Source: Opitutales bacterium
GTDB lineage: Bacteria; Verrucomicrobiota; Verrucomicrobiia; Opitutales; UBA953
Direction of reading: 5' to 3'
Assembly: GCA_030725715.1 (NCBI GenBank)
Contig: JANRFG010000018.1
Span: 86,599 to 150,598 of the forward strand
Length of the DNA stretch: 64,000 nucleotides
The position numbers were made by a program, and so were the translations under genes. The notes under the pieces are model-generated. The model was not told the DNA's origin. It was given only the letters and a program-made list of their open reading frames with translations, and did not search any database. How positions within the stretch are numbered: position 1 is the first letter of the stretch; each line of letters begins with the position of its first letter. Below, piece after piece: positions 1-10,807 of this stretch.

Positions 1-337
1 GGAGCTCGAACTCCTTCTCGGTCAGGCGGCCGTCCGCGGTGAAGCGGGACTTGTCGCCGGCGTCGGCGCCGGCGACGGCCAGCTCGCCGGAAATCCGGAC
101 CCAGCTCTCGGAACCCGAGGTGGGGTTGGGCTGCAGGGTGAGGTTCCTGATCTTCTTCTCCTGGGCGTAGGAGAGGACCTGCGAGACGTTGAGGACCTGG
201 ACGGCGTTGCCGGAGGCGGCTCCCGGCAGGTTGAACAGGGCGATGATGGCCACCATGAGGAGCAGCCAGATGAAGACCGGTTTCGTGTTCAGGCGGGGTC
301 CGTTCTTATTATCATCCGGCTGGTCGTTTTGACTCAT
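1..337 (-). CDS. ftsH: FtsH ATP-dependent zinc metalloprotease, N-terminal fragment
   Basis: Only the first 112 codons are inside the window; the rest lies beyond base 1. The translated start MSQNDQPDDNKNGPRLN is followed by a hydrophobic membrane segment (VFIWLLLMVAIIALFNLPG) and a short periplasmic region (QVLNVSQVLSYAQEKKIRNLTL...GELAV), which is the layout of the FtsH extracellular domain. FtsH is a membrane-anchored AAA+ protease that degrades misfolded membrane proteins and regulators. The AAA and zinc-protease domains are not visible, so the call rests on the N-terminus and on tilS lying directly upstream, a widespread tilS-ftsH order. The start is the ATG at 337, 11 bases after the tilS stop. 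Confidence 0.8.
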   Translation of the reverse strand, partial: MSQNDQPDDNKNGPRLNTKPVFIWLLLMVAIIALFNLPGAASGNAVQVLNVSQVLSYAQEKKIRNLTLQPNPTSGSESWVRISGELAVAGADAGDKSRFTADGRLTEKEFEL

Positions 338-348
338 GGGCAAGGGTT

Positions 349-1743
349 TTAACCTAAGCAGGGGCCAAGCCAAGTCAACCGGAGAGCCCCCTTCGTCGGG
401 CCATGCAGGCGGGCGGATTCGGCCGGCGGCAGTCCGGGCACCCAAAGGATGACGGAGCCCGCCAAGACCACGGGCAGCGCCTCCCGCTTTTCAGCGGGGA
501 TTTTACGGTTGATGAGCAGGTCGGAAAGTTTGGCCGAGCCCGGCGCACCCAACGGCTGATAACGATCGCCGTCCACCCGTCCGCGCCAGACGAGCTGCCC
601 CGCCGGCGCGATGACGTAGGCTTCCCGGTCGGGCGAAATGTCACCCTTGGACAGACTGGCCCACAATGTCGCATCGACGTCGACAGTCTCGGCGAGAAGG
701 CCGCACTCATCATCGGGCACTCCGCAGGTGAGCCGACGTTCGGCGGCGCCGTAGGACATGGGCTCGCAGGGGACGCTCAGCGCTCCGGCGGCGACGCGCA
801 CGAGGCGACCGCGGACGGCGGAACGGGCATCGTGACCCGCCGCGATCGCCGCGGCCAAGGGAGCGAGGGACGATTCGCCCGGATCCGTGACTTCATGCGC
901 ATGCAGGAAGACGCGAAGCGCTTCCTGGATCAGGGCGGAAGGACGCCCCTGGAGCGCGGCGATGGGCATCGTGCCATCCGGACCGACCATGCAGCCGAGC
1001 TCGCGCGCCCACTGCGCCAGCGCGACCTGCGCCTCGCCGAGGATACGGGCAGAACGGGCGAAGCCTTCGGCATAACCTGCGCCCATCGCTTCGGTGCCGC
1101 CGGCGGAGAGCCAGGCGCGGACGCGGTTGCGGGCCGCAATCGGGAGGAGATTGGTGGCGTCTTCCCGCCAAGGAATTCCCGCAGTGCGTAGGCCCGCGAG
1201 CAGCGCCCGCTTGTCGATGCCCGCCTGGATCAACGGGCGCCAACGACGATGGCCGTCACGGAAAGACTGCAGCACGCGCGGGGCGGCGAGACCGGCGAGG
1301 CCCGCGCCGCGGGCGAGGCGCATCAGCGCGTTCTCGACGACGTCATCGAGATGGTGCGCGGTGCAGAGCAGTCCGTAGCCGAGGGCCACGCGCTGCTGCG
1401 CGAAGAACGCGTCGCGGCCCGCACGCAGTTCCGCTTCGGAAGCGATCCCCTGCCCTTCCCTCACTCCGACCGCGCACGGTACGGCGAGCGAAGCGCACAA
1501 GGCGGCGACGAAGCGGGCGTCCTCGGCCGACGCCTCACCGCGCACGCGATGATCGAAATGCAGGACGCGTAGCCTCGGTCGCAGAGCTTCGTCCGCCCAG
1601 AGCGCACAGAGCAGGTAGACCGAATCTGCGCCGCCGGAGACCGCGACGGCGACGGGGCCGGACGAGGCCGGAGCCGACGGCAGCCGCGGCAGCCGCTGGG
1701 CGGCCGCGCGCAAGGCGGCGGGACTGGTCAGGCTCATCGGCAC
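349..1743 (-). CDS. tilS: tRNA(Ile)-lysidine synthase TilS
   Basis: TilS attaches lysine to C34 of tRNA-Ile(CAU) with ATP, changing its decoding from AUG to AUA; it acts in the cytosol and is normally essential. The protein has the PP-loop ATP pyrophosphatase motif SGGADS at residues 36-41, followed by HFDHRVRGEAS and the GLLCTAHHLDDVVEN segment typical of the family. The C-terminal part (GRVDGDRYQPLG, then LSDLLINRKIP) matches the TilS C-terminal domain. At about 460 residues it has the usual length of the long form. The ORF opens with GTG at 1743; an ATG two codons later (1737) is an equally good start. ftsH follows 11 bases downstream, so the two are probably co-transcribed. Confidence 0.93.
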   Translation of the reverse strand: MPMSLTSPAALRAAAQRLPRLPSAPASSGPVAVAVSGGADSVYLLCALWADEALRPRLRVLHFDHRVRGEASAEDARFVAALCASLAVPCAVGVREGQGIASEAELRAGRDAFFAQQRVALGYGLLCTAHHLDDVVENALMRLARGAGLAGLAAPRVLQSFRDGHRRWRPLIQAGIDKRALLAGLRTAGIPWREDATNLLPIAARNRVRAWLSAGGTEAMGAGYAEGFARSARILGEAQVALAQWARELGCMVGPDGTMPIAALQGRPSALIQEALRVFLHAHEVTDPGESSLAPLAAAIAAGHDARSAVRGRLVRVAAGALSVPCEPMSYGAAERRLTCGVPDDECGLLAETVDVDATLWASLSKGDISPDREAYVIAPAGQLVWRGRVDGDRYQPLGAPGSAKLSDLLINRKIPAEKREALPVVLAGSVILWVPGLPPAESARLHGPTKGALRLTWLGPCLG

Positions 1744-1790
1744 GCGTTCAGCCTACGTCGCGCCGGCTCCCTGCCAATCCAAAGCGGGCC

Positions 1791-3059
1791 TCAGAAGGAC
1801 AGCGTGTCCTTGCCGTACCAGCGACGGAGCGCCTCAGGCACGCGCACGGTACCGTCGGCCTGGAGGTTGTTCTCCAGGATGGCGGCGAGGACGCGCGGCA
1901 GGCCGAGGCCGGAGCCGTTGAGGGTGTGGACGAACTCGGGCTTTCCGTCCTTCGGGCGGAAACGTATCCCCGCGCGACGGGCCTGGAAGTCCGTGAAATT
2001 GGAGCAGCTCGAGACTTCGAGCCAGCGCTTCTGGCCGCCGGCCCAGACTTCGAGGTCGTACTGCTTGCTGTGCGAGAAACCGATGTCGCCGGCGCAGATC
2101 ATCAGCACGCGGTAAGGGAGGTCCAGTTTCTGGAGCAGGCGCTCGGCGTCGCCGCGGAGCAGCTCGAGTTCCTCGAAGGACTTGTCCGGGTGCGTCCACT
2201 TAACGAGCTCGACCTTGTCGAACTGGTGCAGGCGGTTCAGGCCGCGCACGTGCGCGCCCCAGCTGCCGGCTTCACGGCGGAAGCACGGCGTGTAGCCGAC
2301 GCGCTTCACGGGCAGCGAGGCCTCGTCGAGGATCTCGTCGCGGAAGAAGTTCGTGACCGGCACCTCGGCCGTCGGGATGAGGTAGAAATCGTCGGTCTGC
2401 GCGTGGTACATCTGCCCTTCCTTGTCGGGCAGCTGCCCGGTGGCGGTGGCCGAAGCGGCGTTGACGAGCAACGGGGCGTGGACCTCGGTGTAGCCGTTGG
2501 CGCCGGCTTCTTCGAGGAAGTACTGGATCAGCGCGCGGACGAGGCGGGCCATGTCGCCCACGTAGAACGGGAAGCCCGCGCCGGTGACCTTCACGCCGCG
2601 CTCGAAGTCGATCGCCTTGTTGAACCAAGCGATGTCCCAGTGCGGCTTGGCCGCCGGGGAGATGAGCTTCGCGTGGTCGCCCCACTCGAGGACCACCTTG
2701 TTGTCGGCCTCGGTGCGGCCTTCGGGCACGGAATCGTGCGGGATGTTCGGGACGGAAAGCGCGACGGCCTTCATCTGCTCCTCGGCTTCGGTGACCTTCT
2801 TCTCGAGTTCCTTCACCTTGGCGGAAGCTGCCTTCATCTCGGCGACCTTGGCCTGGAATTCCGGCGAGCCCTTGGGCATCGCGGCCATCTCCTTGTTCGC
2901 GGCGTTCTGCGCGGAACGGGCGACCTCGAACTCGGCCACCGCGTGGCGGCGGGCTTCGTCGGCGGCCAGGACGGCGTCGAGGTCGACCTGGAACTTCTTC
3001 CGGGCGACGCCCTTGCGGACGAGGTCGATGTTTTCGCGGAGGAACTTGGAGTCCAGCAT
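1791..3059 (-). CDS. serS: Seryl-tRNA synthetase
   Basis: Class II aminoacyl-tRNA synthetase that charges tRNA-Ser (and tRNA-Sec where present). The start chosen is the ATG at 3059, giving MLDSKFLREN and 422 residues; the ORF track extends upstream, but that part is low-complexity and untypical. Residues 1-110 form the antiparallel coiled-coil arm (VAEMKAASAKVKELEKKVTEAEEQMK). The catalytic core follows, with motif 2 (CFRREAGSWGAHVRGLNRLHQFDKVE) and motif 3 (NGSGLGLPRVLAAILENN). The length equals typical bacterial SerRS. It lies between the zinc-ribbon membrane protein and tilS, all on the minus strand with short gaps. Confidence 0.96.
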   Translation of the reverse strand: MLDSKFLRENIDLVRKGVARKKFQVDLDAVLAADEARRHAVAEFEVARSAQNAANKEMAAMPKGSPEFQAKVAEMKAASAKVKELEKKVTEAEEQMKAVALSVPNIPHDSVPEGRTEADNKVVLEWGDHAKLISPAAKPHWDIAWFNKAIDFERGVKVTGAGFPFYVGDMARLVRALIQYFLEEAGANGYTEVHAPLLVNAASATATGQLPDKEGQMYHAQTDDFYLIPTAEVPVTNFFRDEILDEASLPVKRVGYTPCFRREAGSWGAHVRGLNRLHQFDKVELVKWTHPDKSFEELELLRGDAERLLQKLDLPYRVLMICAGDIGFSHSKQYDLEVWAGGQKRWLEVSSCSNFTDFQARRAGIRFRPKDGKPEFVHTLNGSGLGLPRVLAAILENNLQADGTVRVPEALRRWYGKDTLSF

Positions 3060-3102
3060 GGGCCGACTTTGCCCAATCCCCCCGCCCGAGGGCAACGGGG
3101 AA

Positions 3103-3780
3103 TTATCGCCCGCGCTGGATTCGGGCGGCCAGGAAGCGGGCCAACCAGAGCGCGTTCTCCCGGTCGACACCGGCGGCGCTCAGTCGCAGGTCCTTGGCTC
3201 CGTCGACCTTGAACTCGACCTGGAAGCTCGTGGAGTAGCGGTTGCGTCCGCGGCGCGTGGCTTCGGTGAGACGGCACGAACGGACGTCATGCCAAGGGGC
3301 TGACTGGGTACGATAGACCCCCAGGGCGCCGGTGCGGATCGAGAACTTGCCGCCCGCGAGCTCCACGATCGTGCGGCCGGCGACGGACATCACGGTCAGA
3401 CCGATGAGCGCGACCGAACCCACCAGGAAAGGCAGCCCGAAGAGCGACATCATCCAGTTGAACTCCCCCTTGGCGATCTGCGTGCCGTAGATGCCGCCGA
3501 GCGAGCCGCCGGCCCAGACGAGCGTGAACGGCACGAGGAAGATCGCGATGCAGCTGCGGGTCGACAGCGTCAGCCGGAAGCCGTCCATCGTCTCGACCAA
3601 GTCCACGCCCTTCGGCGGGGTCATCACCGGCACGATGTTCCGGTCGGCGAAAGGCACGGCGGCCTGACAAGCCTCCAGCGGGAAAGGCTTCTCGCAGAAC
3701 CGACAGACCGCGACGCCCTGGGCGGGCGCGAGGTCGGCCGCCTGGATCGGCAGGCCGCAATCAGGGCAGTGAAATTCCAC
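3103..3780 (-). CDS. Zinc-ribbon membrane protein of unknown function
   Basis: I do not recognise a named family. The protein (225 residues, GTG start at 3780) opens with a treble-clef/zinc-ribbon-like unit, CPDC (residues 5-8) and CRFC (about 26-29), so it probably binds one zinc ion. Two hydrophobic segments follow, CIAIFLVPFTLVWAGGSLGGIYG and LFGLPFLVGSVALIGLTVMSVAG, and then a soluble C-terminal domain (FSIRTGALGVYRTQSAPWHDVRSCRL) like the PH-type folds seen in small bacterial membrane proteins. The region before the start contains the ndk terminator, so it may have its own promoter. Whether it has a role linked to serS is unknown. Confidence 0.6.
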   Translation of the reverse strand: MEFHCPDCGLPIQAADLAPAQGVAVCRFCEKPFPLEACQAAVPFADRNIVPVMTPPKGVDLVETMDGFRLTLSTRSCIAIFLVPFTLVWAGGSLGGIYGTQIAKGEFNWMMSLFGLPFLVGSVALIGLTVMSVAGRTIVELAGGKFSIRTGALGVYRTQSAPWHDVRSCRLTEATRRGRNRYSTSFQVEFKVDGAKDLRLSAAGVDRENALWLARFLAARIQRGR

Positions 3781-3819
3781 GGAGGCAAATTGGCCGCGCC
3801 TGGGAAGACTGCCAAACAG

Positions 3820-3856
3820 ATAAGCCCCGCCGCGCGAACGGCGGGGCTTATTTTGC
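3820..3856 (-). terminator. Rho-independent terminator, ndk 3' end
   Basis: The inverted repeat AAGCCCCGCCG / CGGCGGGGCTT encloses a six-base loop and is T-rich on both flanks (TTATTTTGC on plus, TTATCTGTTT on minus). It lies just after the ndk stop codon and before the next minus-strand gene, so it most likely ends the ndk transcript. Confidence 0.7.
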
Positions 3857-3867
3857 TATGCTTTCGC

Positions 3868-4302
3868 TTAGACTCGGCTCGCCTCAGAGGCGAAGACTTC
3901 GTCAGGACGGAAGAAACGTCGGACCTCGGCGTCCGCGGCGGCGGGGCTGTCGGAGGCGTGGCAGACATTGCGCATCATCTCGGTGCCGAAATCGCCACGG
4001 ATGGTGCCCTTGGGGGCCACTTTGGAATTGGTCGGTCCGAGGAGTTCGCGGACGCGGGAGATGACGTTCTCGCCGACGAGGACGGCGACGATCACCGGAC
4101 GGGAGGACATGAAGGCCTCGATCTCCGGGTAGAAAGGCTTGTCGGCGACGTGGGCGTAATGCTCGCGGAGCTGGTCCGAGGTCAGACGGGTCATCTTACT
4201 GGCCTGGATGTCGAAGCCGGCGGCTTCGAAGCGAGCGAGGACCGTTCCGCAGAGGCGGCGCTCCATGCAGTCGGGCTTGAGAATGATGAGGGTCTTTTCC
4301 AT
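3868..4302 (-). CDS. ndk: Nucleoside diphosphate kinase
   Basis: Transfers the gamma phosphate from ATP to nucleoside diphosphates through a phosphohistidine intermediate, balancing NTP pools in the cytosol. The ATG at 4302 gives MEKTLIILKPDCMERR, the canonical Ndk start (144 residues); the upstream ORF extension is not conserved in style. The active-site histidine is in NVCHASDSPAAADAEVRRFF, corresponding to the family motif N-[IV]-[IV]-H-[GA]-S-D-S. The gene stands alone between ispF and a terminator. Its C-terminus (PDEVFASEASRV) is slightly longer than the minimal family member. Confidence 0.96.
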   Translation of the reverse strand: MEKTLIILKPDCMERRLCGTVLARFEAAGFDIQASKMTRLTSDQLREHYAHVADKPFYPEIEAFMSSRPVIVAVLVGENVISRVRELLGPTNSKVAPKGTIRGDFGTEMMRNVCHASDSPAAADAEVRRFFRPDEVFASEASRV

Positions 4303-4389
4303 AGGGAACCCTTCGGACTGAAGGGTCGTTAAGTCTTCGCTTTTAAGGCCGAAAAGACAAGCCCGAAGCAAAATTAGCCCCGAAACCGC

Positions 4390-4890
4390 TCAAAAACCCT
4401 TGGAAATCAGGCAAATAGCCTGCACCGCCAAGGCCTTACCCTGCCCGATCGAGTCCATTCCTTCGTTGGTCGTGGCCTTGATCCCCACCTGAGAGGCGGA
4501 AATTCCGATGATTTCGGCGACTTTGGCCTTCATGGCGTCGACGTGCGCCATGACCTTCGGGCGCTCACCGATGATCACGATGTCGACGTTGCCGACCACC
4601 CAGCCGCCCTGCCCCTTGGCCTCGGCGACGGCCTTCTTCACGATCACGGCGGAATCCAATCCTTTGAGGGAGGCGTCCGTGTTCGGGAAATAATGACCGA
4701 TGTCACGCAGGCCGGCGGCGCCCAGGATCGCGTCGGCGACGGCATGCAGCAGCACGTCGGCATCCGAATGCCCCTCCGGGCCGACCGGCGACGGGATGTT
4801 CACCCCGCCCAGGATGCACGGACGACCGGCGACCAGCGGGTGAATGTCATACCCGAGACCGACACGGAAGGCTGGCAGGGGCTGGCTCAT
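4390..4890 (-). CDS. ispF: 2-C-methyl-D-erythritol 2,4-cyclodiphosphate synthase
   Basis: Fifth step of the MEP isoprenoid pathway: converts CDP-ME 2-phosphate to MEcPP with release of CMP, as a zinc-dependent trimer. Visible signatures are GLGYDIHPL near the N-terminus (zinc-binding Asp and His), GGVNIPSPVGPEGHSDADVLLHA, and the C-terminal KATTNEGMDSIGQGKALAVQAI. Length (166 residues) is normal. ispD, often adjacent or fused, is not next to it. The gene ends 87 bases before the ndk start and is followed upstream by the divergently oriented tRNA-Cys. Confidence 0.96.
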   Translation of the reverse strand: MSQPLPAFRVGLGYDIHPLVAGRPCILGGVNIPSPVGPEGHSDADVLLHAVADAILGAAGLRDIGHYFPNTDASLKGLDSAVIVKKAVAEAKGQGGWVVGNVDIVIIGERPKVMAHVDAMKAKVAEIIGISASQVGIKATTNEGMDSIGQGKALAVQAICLISKGF

Positions 4891-4942
4891 GGCTCGTTAT
4901 TAGGCGAGAAAACGCCCAAAGGGAAGCCCTTGCACAAAACCC

Positions 4943-4971
4943 TTGAAACGCCCTCCCCGAGGAGGCATTTT
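4943..4971 (+). promoter_or_regulatory. Candidate sigma-70 type promoter of tRNA-Cys
   Basis: TTGAAA (4943-4948) and CATTTT (4966-4971) are separated by 17 bases. The -10 element ends exactly 20 bases before the tRNA, the same geometry as the candidate promoter of tRNA-Asp in this window. The -10 match is weak, so this is an inference. Confidence 0.45.
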
Positions 4972-4990
4972 GTAGGCCTGTCAGTCTTCA

Positions 4991-5065
4991 GGCGCGGTAG
5001 CCAAGTGGTAAGGCCGGGCTCTGCAAAAGCCCCATGCGTCGGTTCAATTCCGACCCGCGCCTCCA
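4991..5065 (+). tRNA. tRNA-Cys (anticodon GCA)
   Basis: A full cloverleaf can be drawn. The acceptor stem GGCGCGG pairs with CCGCGCC, the anticodon stem-loop is GGGCT-CTGCAAA-AGCCC (anticodon GCA), and the T-arm is GTCGG-TTCAATT-CCGAC. The discriminator base is T (U73), the identity element for cysteine, and CCA is encoded. Confidence 0.97.
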
Positions 5066-5073
5066 GTTTAAAC

Positions 5074-5107
5074 AAGAAGGGCGTCCCGAACCGGGACGCC
5101 CTTCTTC
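5074..5107. terminator. Bidirectional terminator between tRNA-Cys and argG
   Basis: The perfect inverted repeat AAGAAGGGCGTCCC / GGGACGCCCTTCTT (14-bp stem, five-base loop) sits between the convergent tRNA-Cys and argG. It can end both transcripts; the T content at each side comes from the AAGAAG/CTTCTT arms. Confidence 0.75.
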
Positions 5108-5126
5108 TTGATCGGTCAGGCTGACC

Positions 5127-6383
<1,257 letters not shown>

Positions 6384-6401
6384 GGTAGTGGTATGGGAAA
6401 A

Positions 6402-7349
6402 TCAGCCGCGGTGGGCGGCGAGGTGCGCGAGGATGGCCTTCTGCACGTGCAGACGGTTCTCGGCTTGGTCGAAGATGATGCTCTGCTTGCTCGCGAGCAC
6501 TTCGGCGGAGACTTCCTCGCCGGGGTGGGCCGGGAGGCAGTGCATGAAATAGGCGGAGGGCTTGGCCAGGGACATCAGCTGCGCGTTGACCTGGTAAGGC
6601 TGCATGGTGCGCAGGCGTTCGGCCTTCTCGGCCTCCATGCCCATGCTCACCCAGACGTCGGTGTAGACCATGTCGGCGCCCTTGACGGCGGCGGCGGGGT
6701 CGGTCGAGAAGGTGAAGGACTCGGCGAGTCCGTCCTTCTTCAGCTGGGCGCGGACCTCGGCGCCGGGCTCATGACCGGCAGGGCCGGCAAGGGCGATCTC
6801 GACGCCGAGAGCGGCGCCGCCGAGCACGAACGAGTTCGCCATGTTGCAGGCGGTGTCGCCGAGGAAGGCGACCTTCTTGCCCTTGAGCGAAGCGGCATAC
6901 TGTTCCGGACGGCCGGGCGCGAAGCGCTCCGCCAGCGTGAACATGTCCGTCATGAACTGGCACGGATGCAGGAAGTCGGACAGCGCGTTGACGACCGGCA
7001 TCGTGCCGCAGCGGGCGAACTCCTCGAGCAGGGCGTGCTCGTGGCAGCGGATGACCATGCCGTGCAGGTAACGGGACAGGACGCGCGCGGTGTCGGCGAC
7101 GGTCTCGCCGCGGGAGAGCTGCAGGTCGTCGGCGTTGAGCATCACCGGCTGGCCGCCGAGCTCATGGACGCCGACCTGGAAGGAGACGCGGGTGCGGGTG
7201 CTCTTCTTGAAGAACATCAGGCCCCAGGACTGGTGCGCGAGGGCGGCGCCGGCGGACCGGCCGCGACCGGCCTTGAGGGCCGCGGCGGCGGCGAAGACCT
7301 GGGCCGTTTCGGCTGGGCTCAGGTCGGTCTCCTTCAGGAAATGACGCAT
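6402..7349 (-). CDS. argF: Ornithine carbamoyltransferase
   Basis: Makes citrulline from ornithine and carbamoyl phosphate. The ATG at 7349 gives MRHFLKETDLSPAETAQVF, the usual short N-terminus (315 residues); the longer ORF start would run into the intergenic spacer after argD. The carbamoyl-phosphate motif appears as KKSTRTRVSF (family S-T-R-T-R), the ornithine-side segment as HPCQFMTDMFTL (family HPxQ), and the C-terminal substrate loop as HCLPAHPGEEV. A 68-base spacer separates it from argD, the longest gap in the cluster, so an internal promoter is possible. Confidence 0.96.
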   Translation of the reverse strand: MRHFLKETDLSPAETAQVFAAAAALKAGRGRSAGAALAHQSWGLMFFKKSTRTRVSFQVGVHELGGQPVMLNADDLQLSRGETVADTARVLSRYLHGMVIRCHEHALLEEFARCGTMPVVNALSDFLHPCQFMTDMFTLAERFAPGRPEQYAASLKGKKVAFLGDTACNMANSFVLGGAALGVEIALAGPAGHEPGAEVRAQLKKDGLAESFTFSTDPAAAVKGADMVYTDVWVSMGMEAEKAERLRTMQPYQVNAQLMSLAKPSAYFMHCLPAHPGEEVSAEVLASKQSIIFDQAENRLHVQKAILAHLAAHRG

Positions 7350-7417
7350 CTCGGAAAGCGTTCGAACATAGCCCTGCCGAACCGTTTGGACAGCGGAAAA
7401 TAGGGGCGGAAAACCGC

Positions 7418-8637
<1,220 letters not shown>

Positions 8638-8638
<1 letters not shown>

Positions 8639-9519
8639 CAACCGTGGATGATTTCGGTGCCGATGCCCTTGTCGGTGAAGACCTCGAGCAGGAGCGCGTG
8701 CGGGACGCGTCCGTCGATGAAGTGCACGCGGCGGACGCCTTCCTTCAGGGCCTTCACGGCGCTGTCGACCTTCGGGATCATCCCGCCGGCGATCACGCCC
8801 TTGCGCTTGAGTTCTTCGACCTCGCTCACCTTGAGCGTGGGGATCAGGGAAGCCGGGTCCTTGGCGTCGGCGAGCAGGCCGGGGACGTCGCTCATGAAGA
8901 TCAGGCGGCGGGCGCGCAGGGAGTTGGCGACGGCCGCGGCGGCGACGTCGGCGTTGGTGTTGTAGGCCTGGTCGTCGGCGTCGAGGGCGATGGGCGAGAC
9001 GACCGGCAGATGGCCGTCGGCGAGGGCCTTCTTGATCAGTTTCGTCTTCACGAACTTGATGTCGCCGACGAAACCGATGTCGACCGGCTGGCCCTGCTCG
9101 TCCCGACCGTGGAGCTTCTCGCAGAGGTTCACGTGGTTGCCCGGCATGCCGAGCGGGTTGGCGCCGCGGGCCTTCAGGGATTCGCAGATCTGTCCGTTGA
9201 TCTCGCGGTTGAGGGTCTCCTCGACGATCTTGACGGTCGCGGCGTCGGTGACGCGCATGCCGCCGCGGAACTCGGACTTGATCCCGGCCTTGTCCATGGC
9301 GCGGGTGATGGCCTTGCCGCCGCCGTGCACGACGACGACCTGGATGCCGACGGCGGCCAGGAAGGCGATGTCGGTGGCCACGCGGTCCCGGCCTTCCGGG
9401 TTCGGGTCGTCCATGAAGCTGCCGCCGTACTTCACCACGAAGGTGGAGCCGCGGAACTTATGGATGTAAGGAAGCGCCTCGTGAAGGACCTCGGCTTTCT
9501 GGGCGGCGGGAATGCTCAT
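8638..9519 (-). CDS. argB: Acetylglutamate kinase
   Basis: Phosphorylates N-acetylglutamate, the second committed step and usual feedback point of the acetylated arginine route. The N-terminus shows [12 protein letters not shown] (family KYGGNAM), then [11 protein letters not shown], and the C-terminal amino-acid-kinase segment [18 protein letters not shown]. An N-terminal helix precedes the catalytic core ([20 protein letters not shown]); this extension is typical of hexameric arginine-sensitive enzymes, so feedback inhibition is likely but inferred. It lies between argJ (49-base gap) and argD (one-base overlap). Confidence 0.96.
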
Positions 9520-9568
9520 CTTGCGGGACGGAGTGTCAGGACTGCGGACGGGGAGTAAACGGAAAACC

Positions 9569-10798
9569 TCACTCGCTCTTGTTGTAGTTCACGTAGCCGT
9601 CGGTGAGGTCCGCCGCGAGGAGCCGGAACCGGGCGTCACCGAGGTTGAGCCGCAGGCGGACGGCGAAGCGGGCGGCCTTCACGACCTGCTTCCACCGGGG
9701 CTTGTTCTCGGGCAAGGGCTTGCCACCGAGGACGGCCGGGACGTCGTCGTAGTAGATATCCAGCTTGGACTCATCCAGTCCGGTGCGGGCGTAGCCGGCG
9801 GCGTCGGCCAGGCGACCCCAGTTCGGATCTTCGCCATACCAGGACGACTTCACCAGGAGGGAGTTGCCGATCGCGCGGGCGATCTTCTCGGCGTCGGCCC
9901 GGGTGCGGGCGCCTTCGATCTCCACGGCCACGACCTTGGTGATCTTCTCGCCGTCGCCCACGATCTTCTCCGCCAGGGCGAAGCAGACCTTGTCGAGGGC
10001 TTCCTGGAAGAGCGCGCGGAGGGCGGCCGGAGCGGACGCGCCGACCGAGACGCCGGAGACGCCGGAGGCGAGCAGGAGCACGGTGTCGTTGGTGGACATG
10101 TCGCCATCGACGCTGACGCAGTTGAAGGACTGGTCGGAGGAAGCCTTGAGGGCGGCCTTGAGCTCGGCCGGCGAAGCGGCGGCGTCGGTGCAGACGAACG
10201 CGAGCATCGTGGCCATGTTGGGCTCGATCATGCCGGCGCCCTTGGCGATGCCGGCGATCGTGACGGTCCTGCCCTCCCAGACGAAGCGCGCGGTGACGGA
10301 CTTCGGACGGGTGTCGGAAGTGAGGATGGCGTGGGCGGAACGCACGCCTTCGGCGGCGTCGCGCGAGAGACGGGAGGCCGAGACCTTGATGCCCTCGGCG
10401 ACCTTGGTCATCGGGAGCAGCTCGCCGATACGGCCGGTCGAGCAGACCAGGAAGGCGTCGTCCGGCGCGCCCACGGCGGCGGCGGAGAGCTTGGCCATCG
10501 CGACGGCGTCGGCGTCACCCTGGGCGGCCGTGCAGGCGTTGGCGTTGCCGCTGTTGCCGACGATGCCGCGGATCTTATCGGCGGACACGGCGAGCACCTG
10601 CTGGCAGAAGCGCACCGGGGCGGCCTTGACGTCATTGGTCGTGAAGACGCCGGCGGCGGCGCACGGGCGGTCGGCGACGACGAGCGTCAGGTCGAGACGG
10701 TCGGTCGACTTGTTACGGATGTCGCAGCCGGCGGCGCCGACGCGGAAGCCGGGCACGTCAGAGACGCCCGGCGAATCATTGGTGAACTCGATGGACAT
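9569..10798 (-). CDS. argJ: Glutamate N-acetyltransferase (ornithine acetyltransferase) ArgJ
   Basis: Transfers the acetyl group from N-acetylornithine to glutamate, recycling acetyl in arginine synthesis; bifunctional forms also use acetyl-CoA. The autocleavage site is visible as [20 protein letters not shown], where cleavage before Thr in ATML yields two subunits. Early segments ([25 protein letters not shown]) and SGNANACT are family hallmarks, and the protein ends [14 protein letters not shown]. Presence of ArgJ means argE is not needed. The gene starts ten bases after argC ends. Confidence 0.96.
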   Translation of the reverse strand: MSIEFTNDSPGVSDVPGFRVGAAGCDIRNKSTDRLDLTLVVADRPCAAAGVFTTNDVKAAPVRFCQQVLAVSADKIRGIVGNSGNANACTAAQGDADAVAMAKLSAAAVGAPDDAFLVCSTGRIGELLPMTKVAEGIKVSASRLSRDAAEGVRSAHAILTSDTRPKSVTARFVWEGRTVTIAGIAKGAGMIEPNMATMLAFVCTDAAASPAELKAALKASSDQSFNCVSVDGDMSTNDTVLLLASGVSGVSVGASAPAALRALFQEALDKVCFALAEKIVGDGEKITKVVAVEIEGARTRADAEKIARAIGNSLLVKSSWYGEDPNWGRLADAAGYARTGLDESKLDIYYDDVPAVLGGKPLPENKPRWKQVVKAARFAVRLRLNLGDARFRLLAADLTDGYVNYNKSE

Positions 10799-10807
10799 GG
10801 AGAAAGA

